This document shows positions 17,261-26,431 of a stretch of 64,000 nt of DNA, piece by piece. The DNA is from Planococcus lenghuensis. Lineage in GTDB: Bacteria; Bacillota; Bacilli; Bacillales_A; Planococcaceae. Under the pieces are notes generated by a model. It saw nothing but the letters and a program-made list of their open reading frames with translations, was not told the origin of the DNA and searched no databases. Made by a program: the position numbers and the translations under genes. The stretch spans positions 265,483 to 329,482 of the forward strand of contig NZ_CP019641.1 of assembly GCF_001999905.1 (NCBI RefSeq), in the 5' to 3' direction. Position 1 is the first letter of the stretch. The number at the start of each line of letters is the position of its first letter.

Positions 17261-17269
17261 GTTTTAGGT

Positions 17270-18528
17270 CAGGCGTGTTGATTAACTAGTTTTTTCCATC
17301 AAAAAAGCAACAAAAAGAGAGATGCTTTCAGTAAAATGTAAGTTACCACACAAACATTTACGGAAAGAGGCATCTCTCATGAACAAGAATACCACGTTCC
17401 AAAAACTGATTCAAAATTTTCTTCCAGCGACTGAGCTGCAGGCCATTTTAACCGAATTCGATTATCAGGACAAAGCCCGGAAATGTACGGTGGGGACGGT
17501 GATCTCGTACTTGGCGGGCGCCGCTGCGAATGAATGGAAAAGCCTCCGTCACGCAGCGGATGTCGGGCCGGGCAGCGGACTTGTCGCTGTTGACCATTCG
17601 TCACTTTCCAAGCACCTGAAGGCGCTTGACTATGCCATCATGAAACGGATCCTTGATGTCATCATCGGCAAACTGAACCGGGCGGCGCGCCGCAGCCTGA
17701 ACATGCCGAAAACACTTCTGTCCATTGATTCGACGACGATCACGGTCGGAAAGACCCGCCTGCCCTGGGCGCTCTATCATGGTGAACGCGCCGGCATCAA
17801 ACTGCATGTCGGATTCTCCAATGAGACGGGCATGCCCCTCCGGGTCGTAGAGACGACCGGCCTCAAGCACGACGGACCGATCGGCAAAGAGTTGGAAGAC
17901 AAACGGTTTATCCTGGTCGGTGACCGGGCATATTTCTCGATAGAGAAAGCGGACCTGTATGCAGGAAACAAGCAGGATTTTGTCTTCCGACTGAAAGACA
18001 ATATTCAGCTGAACCGAAAAAAATCGCTGAAAGGCATACGCGACAAGGAATCGAACGTGACCGCAGATTTCACCTGTATCTTGGGAACTCCCCGGCACCA
18101 GACCCAGAAGCGGCACCGGGTGGTTCAGTTCACCGACTATGAAGGAAAAGTCATCAGCGTGGCGACATCGCTGCGGAATGTGACCGCGGAAGAAATCGCC
18201 GGCATGTACAAGGCGCGCTGGGCCATCGAAACCTTTTTCCGCTGGATCAAACAAAATCTAAATGTGCCTGTCCTGTTCGGCACCACAGAGAATGCCGTCT
18301 TCAATCAGTTATTCGCCGCACTGATCGCTTATGTCATCCTCAAGTGGCTCCATATTCAAGGCGGTCGGCAGCCGAACGCCAAATCGCTGTCCTTCGCCGG
18401 CTTTCAGCGCCTGCTTCTTTGTGATGCCCTGCCGATCGAGTGGCGGGTCGGGATAACGAAACAGTTTGAACCATCCTGGCTACTTCATAAATTGGAAACT
18501 GGATGATTTTGGGTAATCAACAGGCGTG
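17270..18528 (+). mobile_element. IS4-family insertion sequence, copy 2 of 4
   Basis: Flanked by the 9-bp duplication GTTTTAGGT (17261-17269 and 18529-18537), which fixes both ends: CAGGCGTGTTGATTA at left and the complement of CACGCCTGTTGATTA at right. Inserted just after a terminator and behind the sortase gene, so probably little harm was done. Confidence 0.95.
17379..18506 (+). CDS. IS4-family transposase (copy 2)
   Basis: 375-residue transposase nearly identical to copy 1. It has K for T in YQDKARK and the variants FGTTENAVFNQ and HIQGG, shared with copy 4. This places copies 2 and 4 in one sub-lineage and copies 1 and 3 in another. The catalytic contexts SIDSTT, GDRAY and RWAIETFFRWIK are intact. 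Confidence 0.92.
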   Translation: MNKNTTFQKLIQNFLPATELQAILTEFDYQDKARKCTVGTVISYLAGAAANEWKSLRHAADVGPGSGLVAVDHSSLSKHLKALDYAIMKRILDVIIGKLNRAARRSLNMPKTLLSIDSTTITVGKTRLPWALYHGERAGIKLHVGFSNETGMPLRVVETTGLKHDGPIGKELEDKRFILVGDRAYFSIEKADLYAGNKQDFVFRLKDNIQLNRKKSLKGIRDKESNVTADFTCILGTPRHQTQKRHRVVQFTDYEGKVISVATSLRNVTAEEIAGMYKARWAIETFFRWIKQNLNVPVLFGTTENAVFNQLFAALIAYVILKWLHIQGGRQPNAKSLSFAGFQRLLLCDALPIEWRVGITKQFEPSWLLHKLETG

Positions 18529-18562
18529 GTTTTAGGTATCTTTTTCCACTAATCAGGAAATT

Positions 18563-18592
18563 AAAAATGAAGTTCCCTCTCAGGAACTTCAT
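18563..18592 (-). terminator. Terminator overlapping the sortase stop codon
   Basis: On the minus strand GAAGTTCC and GGAACTTC form a stem with loop TGAGA, followed by ATTTTTAATTT. The stop codon of the sortase gene lies at the foot of the stem. Confidence 0.8.
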
Positions 18593-19269
18593 ACTTCATT
18601 TACTTTGTTCGTGTTGGAGTTGACCAACTCGGCAACCAGCACATAACGTTTAGGAGCGTCACCAATGAAACCAAACGGATAACAAGTCGTCAGTGTCAGT
18701 GTGGCTTCATCTTTTTGGACGATTACCGTTTTATCCATGTCATCTACAATCCGAACAGTATGCACTTTATACGTAAACTCACCCGCTTCTGTCCGGACAA
18801 TGAGGAGGTCACCCTCTCCTACCTTACCGAGTTCGCGGAAAACGGTACCGCGGTGTCCGGAAAGCACGGAGTTATTCCCCATCCCTGGGAGAACACTTTC
18901 TGCATAGTGTCCGACGCCTTTTGCCAGTTCATCCGGATCCGCACCATGGAATACTGGCATAGCTGCCTTTAGTTTCGGGATGATCAGTTCGCCAAATTCT
19001 TCTCCTTCTTCAGGGAAAGTGGAATAAAGAGGATCAAAATCTCGATCTGCCGCAACTTTCTGGGCAGGTAATTCACCCGTTTCCTCTCCTGCTGTGCTTA
19101 CAAATTCCGAAGCCTCAATGTCCCGGTTGTCGACTGCATGATAACCTTGCGAAAAATTCAGGAGATTATATCCGCCAAAACCAACACCAAGCACCATCAG
19201 CGGGACAGATAAAGAGGAAAGAACCATACGTTTCCGCATGGCTCTTCCGGTTTTTCTGTGCCTACTCAT
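18589..19269 (-). CDS. Class D sortase
   Basis: 226 residues. A basic start and one N-terminal membrane helix (residues 14-34) are followed by a sortase barrel. Catalytic His is in LSGHRGTVFREL near residue 140, Cys in TLTLTTCYPF near 195, and Arg in APKRYVLVAEL about 10 residues later. The TLTTCYPF context and size match class D (YhcS-like) enzymes, which cut LPxTA-type signals. It overlaps the stop of the acidic surface protein by one base (TAATG), so the two are translationally coupled and the neighbour is the obvious substrate. Confidence 0.9.
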   Translation of the reverse strand: MSRHRKTGRAMRKRMVLSSLSVPLMVLGVGFGGYNLLNFSQGYHAVDNRDIEASEFVSTAGEETGELPAQKVAADRDFDPLYSTFPEEGEEFGELIIPKLKAAMPVFHGADPDELAKGVGHYAESVLPGMGNNSVLSGHRGTVFRELGKVGEGDLLIVRTEAGEFTYKVHTVRIVDDMDKTVIVQKDEATLTLTTCYPFGFIGDAPKRYVLVAELVNSNTNKVNEV

Positions 19270-20744
19270 TATTGTTCACCTTCACGTCTTCTTGATACGA
19301 AGAAAGCGGCAGCACCCAGAAGTGCAATCCCAGTACCAATCAGGGCGTTCTGAACGGCGTTTGTGGCTGTATCCGGCATTTCTTCGCCTTCCACTTCATT
19401 CACGACCGTGAAGTCGGCATCTTCAAGTGCCCATTCCAAATCGGCAACGAATACGAAATCGTCTTCCGTATAGCCATTATCTTCAAGGAATGTATTGAAG
19501 TCGTCTTCTGTCAGGTCATATTCATACAGTGTCGCTGACAGTGTTTCATCGTCAAGCAATGGGCCAACGGTGGCTTCAAGTTCCGCAAAATCAGTGAAGT
19601 CCGCGAGTTCCATGTCGTAATTATCCATCAAGTACGTGTTGAAGTCATCTTCGGTCCAGCCGAACGGTGTCAGGTACATCTCTTCCACTATCGCCATGTC
19701 GAGACCTTCTTCGATCACTTCACCGTCTTTGGTTGTTTCTTCTTCGACGACTTCTTCATCGGTGGCTTCTCCGTCCGTGCCGTTTTCATCGTCTTCCCCA
19801 TTGATGTCGCTGTAGCCAGCGGCTACAAGTTCATCTTCAAGGTCTGCATAGAAGTTGATGGCGTCCGGATCTTCAATGCCGTTCAGGAATTCCTCCGTCT
19901 CCGCTGCATCCAGTCCATATTCGTCCATGAGGCCAACAACGCCTGCGTCATCAACGGTGCCATCTTCGACATCCGTGATCAGTTCATTGACATCAATGAA
20001 CGGGCCGACGGTCGTTTCGAGCACATCGAAGCTTTCAAAGTCCGCGATGCCCATGTCGTATTCGTCCATCAGGTAGTCATCGAATTCTGCTGCTGTCCAG
20101 CCAAGCGGTGTCAGGTACGTGTCTTCGAGCAGTACCGGGTCGACTTCACCGTAGTCGAACGCGTCTTCTTCGCTCGTTGCCGCGACTTCTTCATCGTCCA
20201 CGACTTCATCTTCCTCTTCACTTTCGACGACATCGTCATCGAAGACTTCCGCGTCGGCGACTTCATCGTCGATGGCGGTCTCTTCATCCACTACTGGCTC
20301 GTCTTCAATCGCTTCTTCTTCAGTAGTCACTTCCGTGAAACCTTCCTCTTCCAGGACGTTTTCCAGGTCACCGACGAAATGGATATTTTCCAGACCGTCA
20401 TATTCCTGCAGAATCGTTGCCAGTTCATCGCCGGAGATGTTATAGCGTTCCATCGCTTCCACGATATTCATATCTTCCGAGTCACCTGTCATCCAGGCAT
20501 TGATGTCAATCGGCTCCCCGAGTTCCTCGAACAGCTCATCGTTCGATCCATAAGCCGTCAGGTCGGTTCCAAAATTATCACCCAGGTACATGTTCCAGTC
20601 ATCTTCGGTCCAGTCGGCTGTCGCCGGGTACGTTTCATCCAGGGCTTCAAGGTCTACTTCAGCACTTACAGCAAATGGAGCTGCTCCAAATGCCAGCGTC
20701 GTCGCCAAAGCTGTCGGTAGAATTTTGTTCGTTCGCTTACTCAT
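19269..20744 (-). CDS. Processed acidic surface protein with three repeats and a sortase signal
   Basis: 491 residues with an N-terminal signal peptide (cleavage probably after VSAEV region, near residue 28). The mature part is extremely Asp/Glu-rich. A module recurs three times, starting near residues 34, 207 and 353, each with a TY/MY...GWT(E/A)(D/E)(D/E)F or W...YL core, then VGP or a matching Gly-Pro turn, and a second block ending in DLE. Acidic linkers separate modules. The C-terminus has the sorting signal MPDTA, a hydrophobic helix and RRREGEQ. It resembles the processed acidic surface protein family with LPXTA signals known from Firmicutes. Wall anchoring by the adjacent sortase is likely; function is unknown. 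Confidence 0.85.
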   Translation of the reverse strand: MSKRTNKILPTALATTLAFGAAPFAVSAEVDLEALDETYPATADWTEDDWNMYLGDNFGTDLTAYGSNDELFEELGEPIDINAWMTGDSEDMNIVEAMERYNISGDELATILQEYDGLENIHFVGDLENVLEEEGFTEVTTEEEAIEDEPVVDEETAIDDEVADAEVFDDDVVESEEEDEVVDDEEVAATSEEDAFDYGEVDPVLLEDTYLTPLGWTAAEFDDYLMDEYDMGIADFESFDVLETTVGPFIDVNELITDVEDGTVDDAGVVGLMDEYGLDAAETEEFLNGIEDPDAINFYADLEDELVAAGYSDINGEDDENGTDGEATDEEVVEEETTKDGEVIEEGLDMAIVEEMYLTPFGWTEDDFNTYLMDNYDMELADFTDFAELEATVGPLLDDETLSATLYEYDLTEDDFNTFLEDNGYTEDDFVFVADLEWALEDADFTVVNEVEGEEMPDTATNAVQNALIGTGIALLGAAAFFVSRRREGEQ

Positions 20745-21091
20745 TTTGTATTCAGCTCCTTTAGAATTATTTTCATAAGAATTATTTTCATAGATTTATT
20801 TTCACAATAAATCCATCTTCTTCACGAATTGTTGTTTTTTTGTTATAACTGTCACATTACTTGTATAGACGTTATGGAACATTGTTAAACATGGGATTAT
20901 TAGTAGGTACATTGGCTTGTATAACAAATAGAAGCGTGTTATTTAGAAGCAGTAAACGCTTAACTTAGATAACTCTTACGCTCGTTTGGGGACGCTGCTT
21001 TTTGATAGTATCGGGGATAAGGAAACCAAAAACGGAAAGGGCATTGAAGGAGAGGACGGAAAGCTTTACGGAAGAATTGTTTTTTCAGTTA
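20745..21091. other. Upstream region of the acidic surface protein gene
   Basis: AT-rich leader of about 350 bases with AGAATTATTTTCATA-like direct repeats near 20762-20800. AAAGGAG precedes the gene start. A weak frame near 21000-21090 continuing past IS630 copy 3 reads GDKETKNGKGIEGEDGK and may be a trace of an interrupted gene; support is too thin to call it. Confidence 0.35.
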
Positions 21092-21111
21092 TATAAGTTG
21101 AGTTAAAGAAT

Positions 21112-21642
21112 TTACATTCTGACACACAACCGGTCAATTACTTCTTCCCGGCGCTGATCCACGTCCTTGAGGAAGGCTCGGACAGCGAGCGTGATTTTCT
21201 GAACCGTGCCAAAAAAGACATTATGGATGACGGCTTCCTTCAGCCATTTCCATACACCTTCCATCAGATTGAGCTGCGGACTGTAAGGCGGCAGGAAGAC
21301 GAGTTCCAACCGATCACGGTTTTCTTCCAGGAAGGGCTGAATCAACTTGGCATGATGAATCCGGGCGTTATCCAGAATCATGACAAGTTTACCCGTTGGG
21401 TAAGCGGTCAGAAGCTTCTCGAGGAAGCGCAGGAAGGTTCCGGCATCATAGCGCTCTTCTTCTGTGCAGATAATCTCGCCGGTCTCATAATCCAACGTGC
21501 CAATCAGCTTGACGCCTTTGTGCTGGCCGAATGTCGGAATCATCCGCTGTTGTCCGCGCAGGAACCAGGTGGACCCGATCGCCTGATAGTCACGGATCAT
21601 GGATTCATCCTCAAACAGCAGACGGTCGATTTTGCCATCCAT
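21112..21642 (-). CDS. IS630 OrfB (type A copy 2)
   Basis: 176 residues with intact FEDESM, LDNARIHH and LMEGVWKWLK. It has YDAGTF where copy 1 has YGAGTF. Start overlaps the OrfA stop. Confidence 0.87.
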   Translation of the reverse strand: MDGKIDRLLFEDESMIRDYQAIGSTWFLRGQQRMIPTFGQHKGVKLIGTLDYETGEIICTEEERYDAGTFLRFLEKLLTAYPTGKLVMILDNARIHHAKLIQPFLEENRDRLELVFLPPYSPQLNLMEGVWKWLKEAVIHNVFFGTVQKITLAVRAFLKDVDQRREEVIDRLCVRM

Positions 21643-22157
21643 CAGTTTTTTTTAAGATCGGGGAACGTCTTGTCCCGGAACTCCGCCTGCTTTTCAGGAT
21701 CTGCTTTCTTCAGCGTATACGTCGGACGGGTGAAGCTGAGGCCGAGGGAGTCGAATAGCTGGGAGAGCCCTTTCGGCGAGTAGGTCTCTCCCCATTTTCG
21801 CTCGATCAGTTCGACTGCGAGGCCGAGTGTCCAATTGGCGCGTGCCGGAAACCCGACATCCGCCGGTGTCTGATGGGCGATGATGTCCTGCAGTTCCTGC
21901 CGCTGTTCAGCTGTCAGTTTGGGCGGTCTTCCGGTGGATGTGCCGCGTTGGAGGCCGGCGAGTCCACCTTTCTTGTAAGCGGCCATGTAACTCCCGACTG
22001 TATGTTCAGTGCGACCGATGATGGCAGCGGCCTCTTTCTGGGTCTTGCCTTCCAGGACAAGTCGGACTGCCTGATACCGCTCGAACATCCGGCGCTCCTG
22101 TTCACTGTTCATCACTGTCTGCAGTTCTTGAATTTCCGCTTCCCGGTTCATGGCCAA
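21642..22157 (-). CDS. IS630 OrfA (type A copy 2)
   Basis: 171 residues, differing from the first type A copy at one visible position (ELQDI for ELRDI). Helix-turn-helix and A8 slippery run are both present. Confidence 0.87.
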   Translation of the reverse strand: MAMNREAEIQELQTVMNSEQERRMFERYQAVRLVLEGKTQKEAAAIIGRTEHTVGSYMAAYKKGGLAGLQRGTSTGRPPKLTAEQRQELQDIIAHQTPADVGFPARANWTLGLAVELIERKWGETYSPKGLSQLFDSLGLSFTRPTYTLKKADPEKQAEFRDKTFPDLKKN

Positions 22158-22397
22158 TCCTTCCTTTCACGTGTTTTTTTTAGTGTACACGTAGAGGGAG
22201 GGAATGAAAATAATTTATCTCATCTTATATAGTACTTTAATTTAAATTTCGTCAAATTCAGGAAGAATTCACGCAGGAGTCGAGCGCCAGCACTCCAAAG
22301 AACCAAAAATATGGAATTAGAGAAAAGGGCATGTACAGTTATAGAAATTATCAAACCGTCAAAAAAACTGAAGCAATAAGACGCTCCAGCATTTGGG

Positions 22398-22670
22398 TCA
22401 TCGAATAGAGTTCAATTCGAGTTCTTCGTTGATTTTCACTAGTAGTTCTTCAGGAGTGTCAGCTTCCACCACTTCTTCGTTAACTAAAGCATATAATGTA
22501 CATGCACATAGTTCACAATGGGAGTTACAGCCGGTCTGAAGCAGTTCGATGTCGTCGCGTTCACTTAATTGCTCGTACACTTCTTCGCTGCCCTGCGAAA
22601 GATTTGTCATACAAAACTCCACTTGGTCCGCCAGAAACACTTCTTTTTTTCGAAAAAGGTTTTTTAACAT
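22398..22670 (-). CDS. DUF1450 family protein
   Basis: 90 residues, a small Bacillales protein of the DUF1450 (YuzB-like) family: VEFCMTNLSQGSEEVYEQL followed by LLQTGCNSHCELCACTLYAL, with four conserved Cys that could bind metal or be redox active. The ATG at 22670 is preferred since GGAGG stands 8 bases before it; the ATG at 22679 directly abuts that site. It is boxed in by IS630 copies on both sides. Function is unknown. Confidence 0.8.
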   Translation of the reverse strand: MLKNLFRKKEVFLADQVEFCMTNLSQGSEEVYEQLSERDDIELLQTGCNSHCELCACTLYALVNEEVVEADTPEELLVKINEELELNSIR

Positions 22671-22835
22671 TCTGTTCATCCTCCATCTATTTCACAGTGT
22701 AAGAGAAAGGAAGGAGTGGAACAAGTAAGGAACTTCAAGCTTTTGTGACGATATCGAGGCAGTCCTTATAAAACGGTTGAAGAAGATGCTCAAGGTATCC
22801 CAATTAGAGAATGTATATAAGTTGAGTTAAAGAAT

Positions 22836-23435
22836 TTACAATCTGACGCACAGCCGGTCAATCACTTCTGCCCGGCGCTGATCCACGTCCTTGAGGAAAG
22901 TGCGGACAGCGAGTTTAATCTTCCGGGCACTGCCGAAAAAGACGTTGTGGATGACAGCTGCCTTCAGCCACTTCCACACGCCCTCCATCAGATTCAATTG
23001 CGGACTGTAGGGCGGCAGGAAGACGAGTTCCAAGCGGTTGCGGTGTTCGTCCAGGAATGGCTGAATCAGCTTGGCATGGTGGATCCGGGCGTTATCCAGA
23101 ACCATGACGATTTTACCCGTTGGGTAGACAGTCAGAAGTTTCTGGAGGAAATGCAGGAACGTTTTGGCATCATACTGTTCTTCTTCGATACAGAAAATTT
23201 CACCGGTCTCGTAGTCCAGCGTGCCAATCAGCTTGACGCCCTTGTGCTGGCCGAATGTCGGAATGATCCGCTGTTTTCCACGCAAGAACCAGGTGCGGCC
23301 GCTGTCGTCATCGGCCTCTTTCCGGGTTTTGCCTTCAAGGACCAGCTTGACCGCCTGGAACCGTTCAAACATCCGGCGTTCCTTTTCCGTGTTCATAGCT
23401 GTCTGCAGTTCCTGGATTTCCGCTTTCCGGTTCAT
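22836..23435 (-). pseudogene. IS630 transposase with internal deletion
   Basis: 199-residue open frame joining the first 40 residues of OrfA (up to GKTRKEADDD) directly to OrfB from SGRTWFLRGKQR onward. The deletion removes the second half of OrfA, the frameshift site and the first catalytic Asp (FEDESM). LDNARIHHAKL and LMEGVWKWLK remain. The product cannot be catalytic, though it might act as an inhibitor. Confidence 0.85.
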
Positions 23436-23481
23436 GGCGGACCATTCCTTTCAGGCGTTTTTTTCAGTATACAATGCAGAT

Positions 23482-24872
23482 CACTAGTGTTGCATTAATT
23501 TATCCGGAACATTAGAAATTCATCAAACCTTCGAAAATCGGTCAAATCCAAAAGAAAAAGTCCTTCATAATGGAAAGCACAGGTAGTTCCTGTCCAAATC
23601 CACTAAAAAGGACTCACGCATGGACAAGAATACTAAAAAAACCGCATTTGGTAAATGGGTTTCCCCCATAAATTTTGAGAAATTCAACGAAATTGTGAAG
23701 GATCATCGACAGGATCGCTATACAAAAAAACTGACGACGCAGGCGTATCCGCTTTTGATGTTGCACGCCCAATTGATGAAAGCGGATAGCCTTCATGCGC
23801 TGGAAGCTGCTTTGGCCAATACCGACCTCCAGCGGGCTGCCGGCGTTAAATCCATCAGTGTTTCCCAGCTGTCGAGAAAAAACAACAATCTGGACCCTGT
23901 GATTCTTTCGAATCTCTTCCTGCAGCTTGTGAGCCTGATCAACGGAAAGAAGACGCCATCCCCCAACGGGATGTCATCGACTCTTCCACGCTTCCCCTAA
24001 ACGTCAACCACTTTAAATGGGCGAAGTTCCGGAAGACCAAATCGGGCGTCAAATTACATCTGCGCCTGGTATTCGACGAGCAGGGTGCTCATTATCCCGA
24101 CAAGGAAATCATCACGAACGCCAAGGAATCCGACCGCAGCCAGCTGGAAGTGCTCGTTGACGACAAGGAAGCCATGTATGTCTTCGACCGGGGCTATATG
24201 GATTACGGCCGCTTTGACGCGTTCACAGACGCCGGCCTCTTTTTTGTCAGTCGGCTAAAGAGAAATTCCGTCGTACGTCCAGTAGAAAGATTTGCACTTG
24301 CGTTTGTTGTGATACCATTTCAGATACGATGGCCTTTATCGGAAACGCGACAAATTGTACGGAAAACGTCTTTCGGATTGTGGTCATACCGGATGGCAAA
24401 GGCGGGGAATTGCGCCTTGTCACCAACCGTTTCGACTTATCTCCAGCGGAAATCAGTGACATCTATCGGTCACGGTGGGCCATCGAATTGTTCTTCAAAT
24501 GGCTCAAGCAGCACGTGAAGATCAAGCATTTTTACGGACAAAGCGAAAATGCCGTAAAAAACCAGATCTACCTGGCCTTGATCGCCTACTGCCTAAACGT
24601 GTTGATCCAATTGGAGACAGAAAGCAAAAAGTCGGTTCTGCTCATCACGCGCCTGTTAACGGCGAAGATCTGGAAGAACGCCAGAGATTGGATTCGCCGG
24701 ATTGAAGGAACATCGGTTCCGTAAAACGAATGGCCGGTTCCCGTTTCTCTTGGTTATTTGCATAAAATTACCAAATGGATAGTGCTACCTTTATTCAGGC
24801 ATTTTCTTTTTTGGCGAAAATGATTCAAAATATTTCGATCGATTGTTCTTCTGCTTTTATGCAACACTAGTG
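23482..24872 (+). mobile_element. Second IS4-family element (1391 bp), nested in the IS630 derivative
   Basis: Bounded by the perfect 9-bp duplication AATGCAGAT (23473-23481, 24873-24881). Inverted repeats CACTAGTGTTGCAT are exact at both ends. Different from the 1259-bp IS4 lineage. The 9-bp duplication and the transposase signature place it in the IS4 group. Confidence 0.92.
23620..24724 (+). pseudogene. IS4-family transposase, twice frameshifted
   Basis: The protein is read in three pieces: 23620-24000 (MDKNTKKTAFGKWVSPINFE...), about 23960-24330 (RDVIDSSTLPLNV, FDRGYMDYGRFD) and about 24320-24724 (LSPAEISDIYRSRWAIELFFKWLKQH). Together they have the D, D and E contexts of IS4 transposases (VIDSST, VFDRGY, RWAIELFFKW). 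Single-base shifts near 23950 and 24300 break the frame, so it is inactive. The Shine-Dalgarno AAGGA lies in the 3' arm of a stem (AGTCCTT 23559-23565 with AAGGACT 23608-23614). Confidence 0.88.
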
Positions 24873-24949
24873 AATGCAGATGAAAAAATGAAAAATGTTT
24901 ATCTCAACTTATATACTCATGCGAGGTTCATTTCAAGAACAGGCATCAA

Positions 24950-25250
24950 GAGTCGACAATTAATTCGTTCTGGGTGCAACCGATACCTGCTTATGTTCCA
25001 CGGCTTCCCGGCAACATCTGGTCGAGCATTTGTTCGTCCCCCTCATTGAGTCGTTCAACAAGAGATCAAGAAATACAGCCGGCGCAAGGAGCAGTTTCAG
25101 AACACGGGTTCTCTGGACTGCTTCCTGTTGTCCTAGTTTAACGCTGATAATCGGATGTAGGTCGCGAGCTGCCTCTGCGGCTTTCATTCCGCGTGCGCTG
25201 AATTGGCAGCCATGTTCAAGTAGACAGAGCCGTCGACAGCTTAATGAATT
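24950..25250 (+). pseudogene. IS256 transposase remnant, C-terminal end
   Basis: About 300 bases homologous to the last quarter of the IS256 transposase at 11794-14130. Recognisable are the LIESFNK codons, the CAGCCGGCGCAAGGA stretch and the final GCGCTGAATTGG...ATGTTCAA. Several indels have destroyed the frame. It starts just beyond the IS630 derivative. Confidence 0.75.
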
Positions 25251-25347
25251 CCGTACTTGAAATTGGCTGGAATTGCTCTTTAGTTTAAGAAGCTAATCAG
25301 TTTCTACTTAGCATGGCCAGAGATCAGGGCTTCCCTGTTTGTTTCTG

Positions 25348-26412
25348 CTATTTCTTTTGTTCTGGACGCAACGGCTTGCTCAATGACTTCATGGGTAATA
25401 TAGCTTTATTTAAAAGAGGGATTGCAATTTTTCCTTCAATGAAAGGCTTCGTTAGAAAAACAATTTGGTTGGAACTGACAAGGAATACAATGACCACCCA
25501 AATAACAGGAATGGCAAAAAGCGTCCAAGCGTTCAACTCATGAGAAAATAGGCCCAATGCATAAAAAATCTTCATAACGAATAGATGAAGGATATAAATA
25601 TAAGCAGTGCGTCTTCCTAGATGCGTAAAAAAGGTCTGATTCTTGGGCATCCAGGGCAAAAAAGAAAGTATTCCTAAGAACATAATGACATAAAAGACCA
25701 GTCGGACAACCGCCCCTTCCATAGCAGAATCACCGATTTCTATATAGGAATACTTAGCCAGAAGGGCATTACGTGCATCATAGAAAGGAAAAGAGAAGAG
25801 AAGAAGCCAGCTGCCTGCCATACTAAGCAGAGCCACGATTTTAGCTCGTCTTCTCTTGAGCCACTCGAAGTTTTCCGGCGTCGAATAGTGGCCCATCAAA
25901 AATAGCGGGAAGAACACAAAGGTTCTAGAAATGCTTAAAAAGTGCCCTGCTTGTTCAATCCACCCAATTCCTATCGCAATTACGAAGGAGACCAGGATAG
26001 GGCGCTTTAACTTGGTAAAGAAAAAAAGCAAAACATTCCAAGTAAACAAGCTTAGCAGAAACCACATTCCATAACTTGGAGACAACAAGTCCACGACTAG
26101 CGTTCCTGAGCCAATCGCATCCATCCCTGAATAGAAGGTTTGGAATAGTAGATAGGGAATTAAAATGGTGAGAAAGGCCTGTCTTTTAAATCTGTTTTTG
26201 TCCTGATAAAACCGCTTCGTAAAATAACCAGTAAGCAAAATAAGGGCAGGCATGCGAAAAGAAGCAAGAAAGTTATTTGCAAAAAAGATCAGGTCGTTTT
26301 GGTCACGGAAAGGACTGATTAGGTGGCCAAGCACTACCAGGGCAACAAGAATGAAGCGTGCGTTATCAAAAAACGGATCCCTTCTTCTCTCGGTGATCGG
26401 TTGGCTTTGCAT
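25348..26412 (-). CDS. Acyltransferase-3 family membrane protein
   Basis: 354-residue membrane acyltransferase of the OatA/fucose-4-O-acetylase-like group. The motif DNARFILVALVVLGHL (residues 16-31) carries the catalytic-type His, and PFRDQND and FRMPALILLTGYF follow. About ten membrane helices run to near residue 330. It probably O-acetylates a cell-surface or secreted sugar. ATG 26412 is chosen because AGAGGT lies 8 bases upstream; a GTG at 26424 overlaps that site. The AAAAGAGGT site itself is the target duplicated by IS4 copy 3, so the native promoter is now separated by 1.26 kb. Confidence 0.83.
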   Translation of the reverse strand: MQSQPITERRRDPFFDNARFILVALVVLGHLISPFRDQNDLIFFANNFLASFRMPALILLTGYFTKRFYQDKNRFKRQAFLTILIPYLLFQTFYSGMDAIGSGTLVVDLLSPSYGMWFLLSLFTWNVLLFFFTKLKRPILVSFVIAIGIGWIEQAGHFLSISRTFVFFPLFLMGHYSTPENFEWLKRRRAKIVALLSMAGSWLLLFSFPFYDARNALLAKYSYIEIGDSAMEGAVVRLVFYVIMFLGILSFLPWMPKNQTFFTHLGRRTAYIYILHLFVMKIFYALGLFSHELNAWTLFAIPVIWVVIVFLVSSNQIVFLTKPFIEGKIAIPLLNKAILPMKSLSKPLRPEQKK

Positions 26413-26431
26413 CAAAGGATACACCTCTTTT

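Larger units (their letters stand above)
21092..22229 (-). mobile_element. IS630-family element, type A copy 2 (1138 bp)
   Basis: TA at 21090-21091 and 22230-22231; ends TATAAGTTGAGTTAAA and TATAAGATGAGATAAA as in the copy at 11830-12967. Only a handful of base differences separate the two copies, so one recently gave rise to the other or both share a recent source. Confidence 0.92.
22816..24913 (-). mobile_element. IS630 deletion derivative carrying a nested IS4-type element
   Basis: TA-flanked (22814-22815, 24914-24915) with the type A ends TATAAGTTGAGTTAAA and, as complement, TATAAGTTGAGATAAA. Without the nested 1391-bp element and its 9-bp duplication the unit is only about 698 bp, so about 440 bp were lost from the middle. 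It is non-autonomous by structure. Confidence 0.85.

Noticed and set aside
20108..20326. Arg/Leu-rich plus-strand frame
   Set aside because: Antisense to the Asp/Glu-rich linker of the acidic surface protein; composition is the expected complement of GA-rich codons.
19300..20700. Repeated acidic-protein segments as a possible CRISPR-like or tandem DNA array
   Set aside because: Repeats are long protein modules within one coding frame, diverged at DNA level, with no regular short repeat-spacer pattern. No CRISPR array was seen anywhere in the window.
24900..25260. Plus-strand frames of 68-76 codons
   Set aside because: They are pieces of a frameshifted IS256 remnant, not separate genes.
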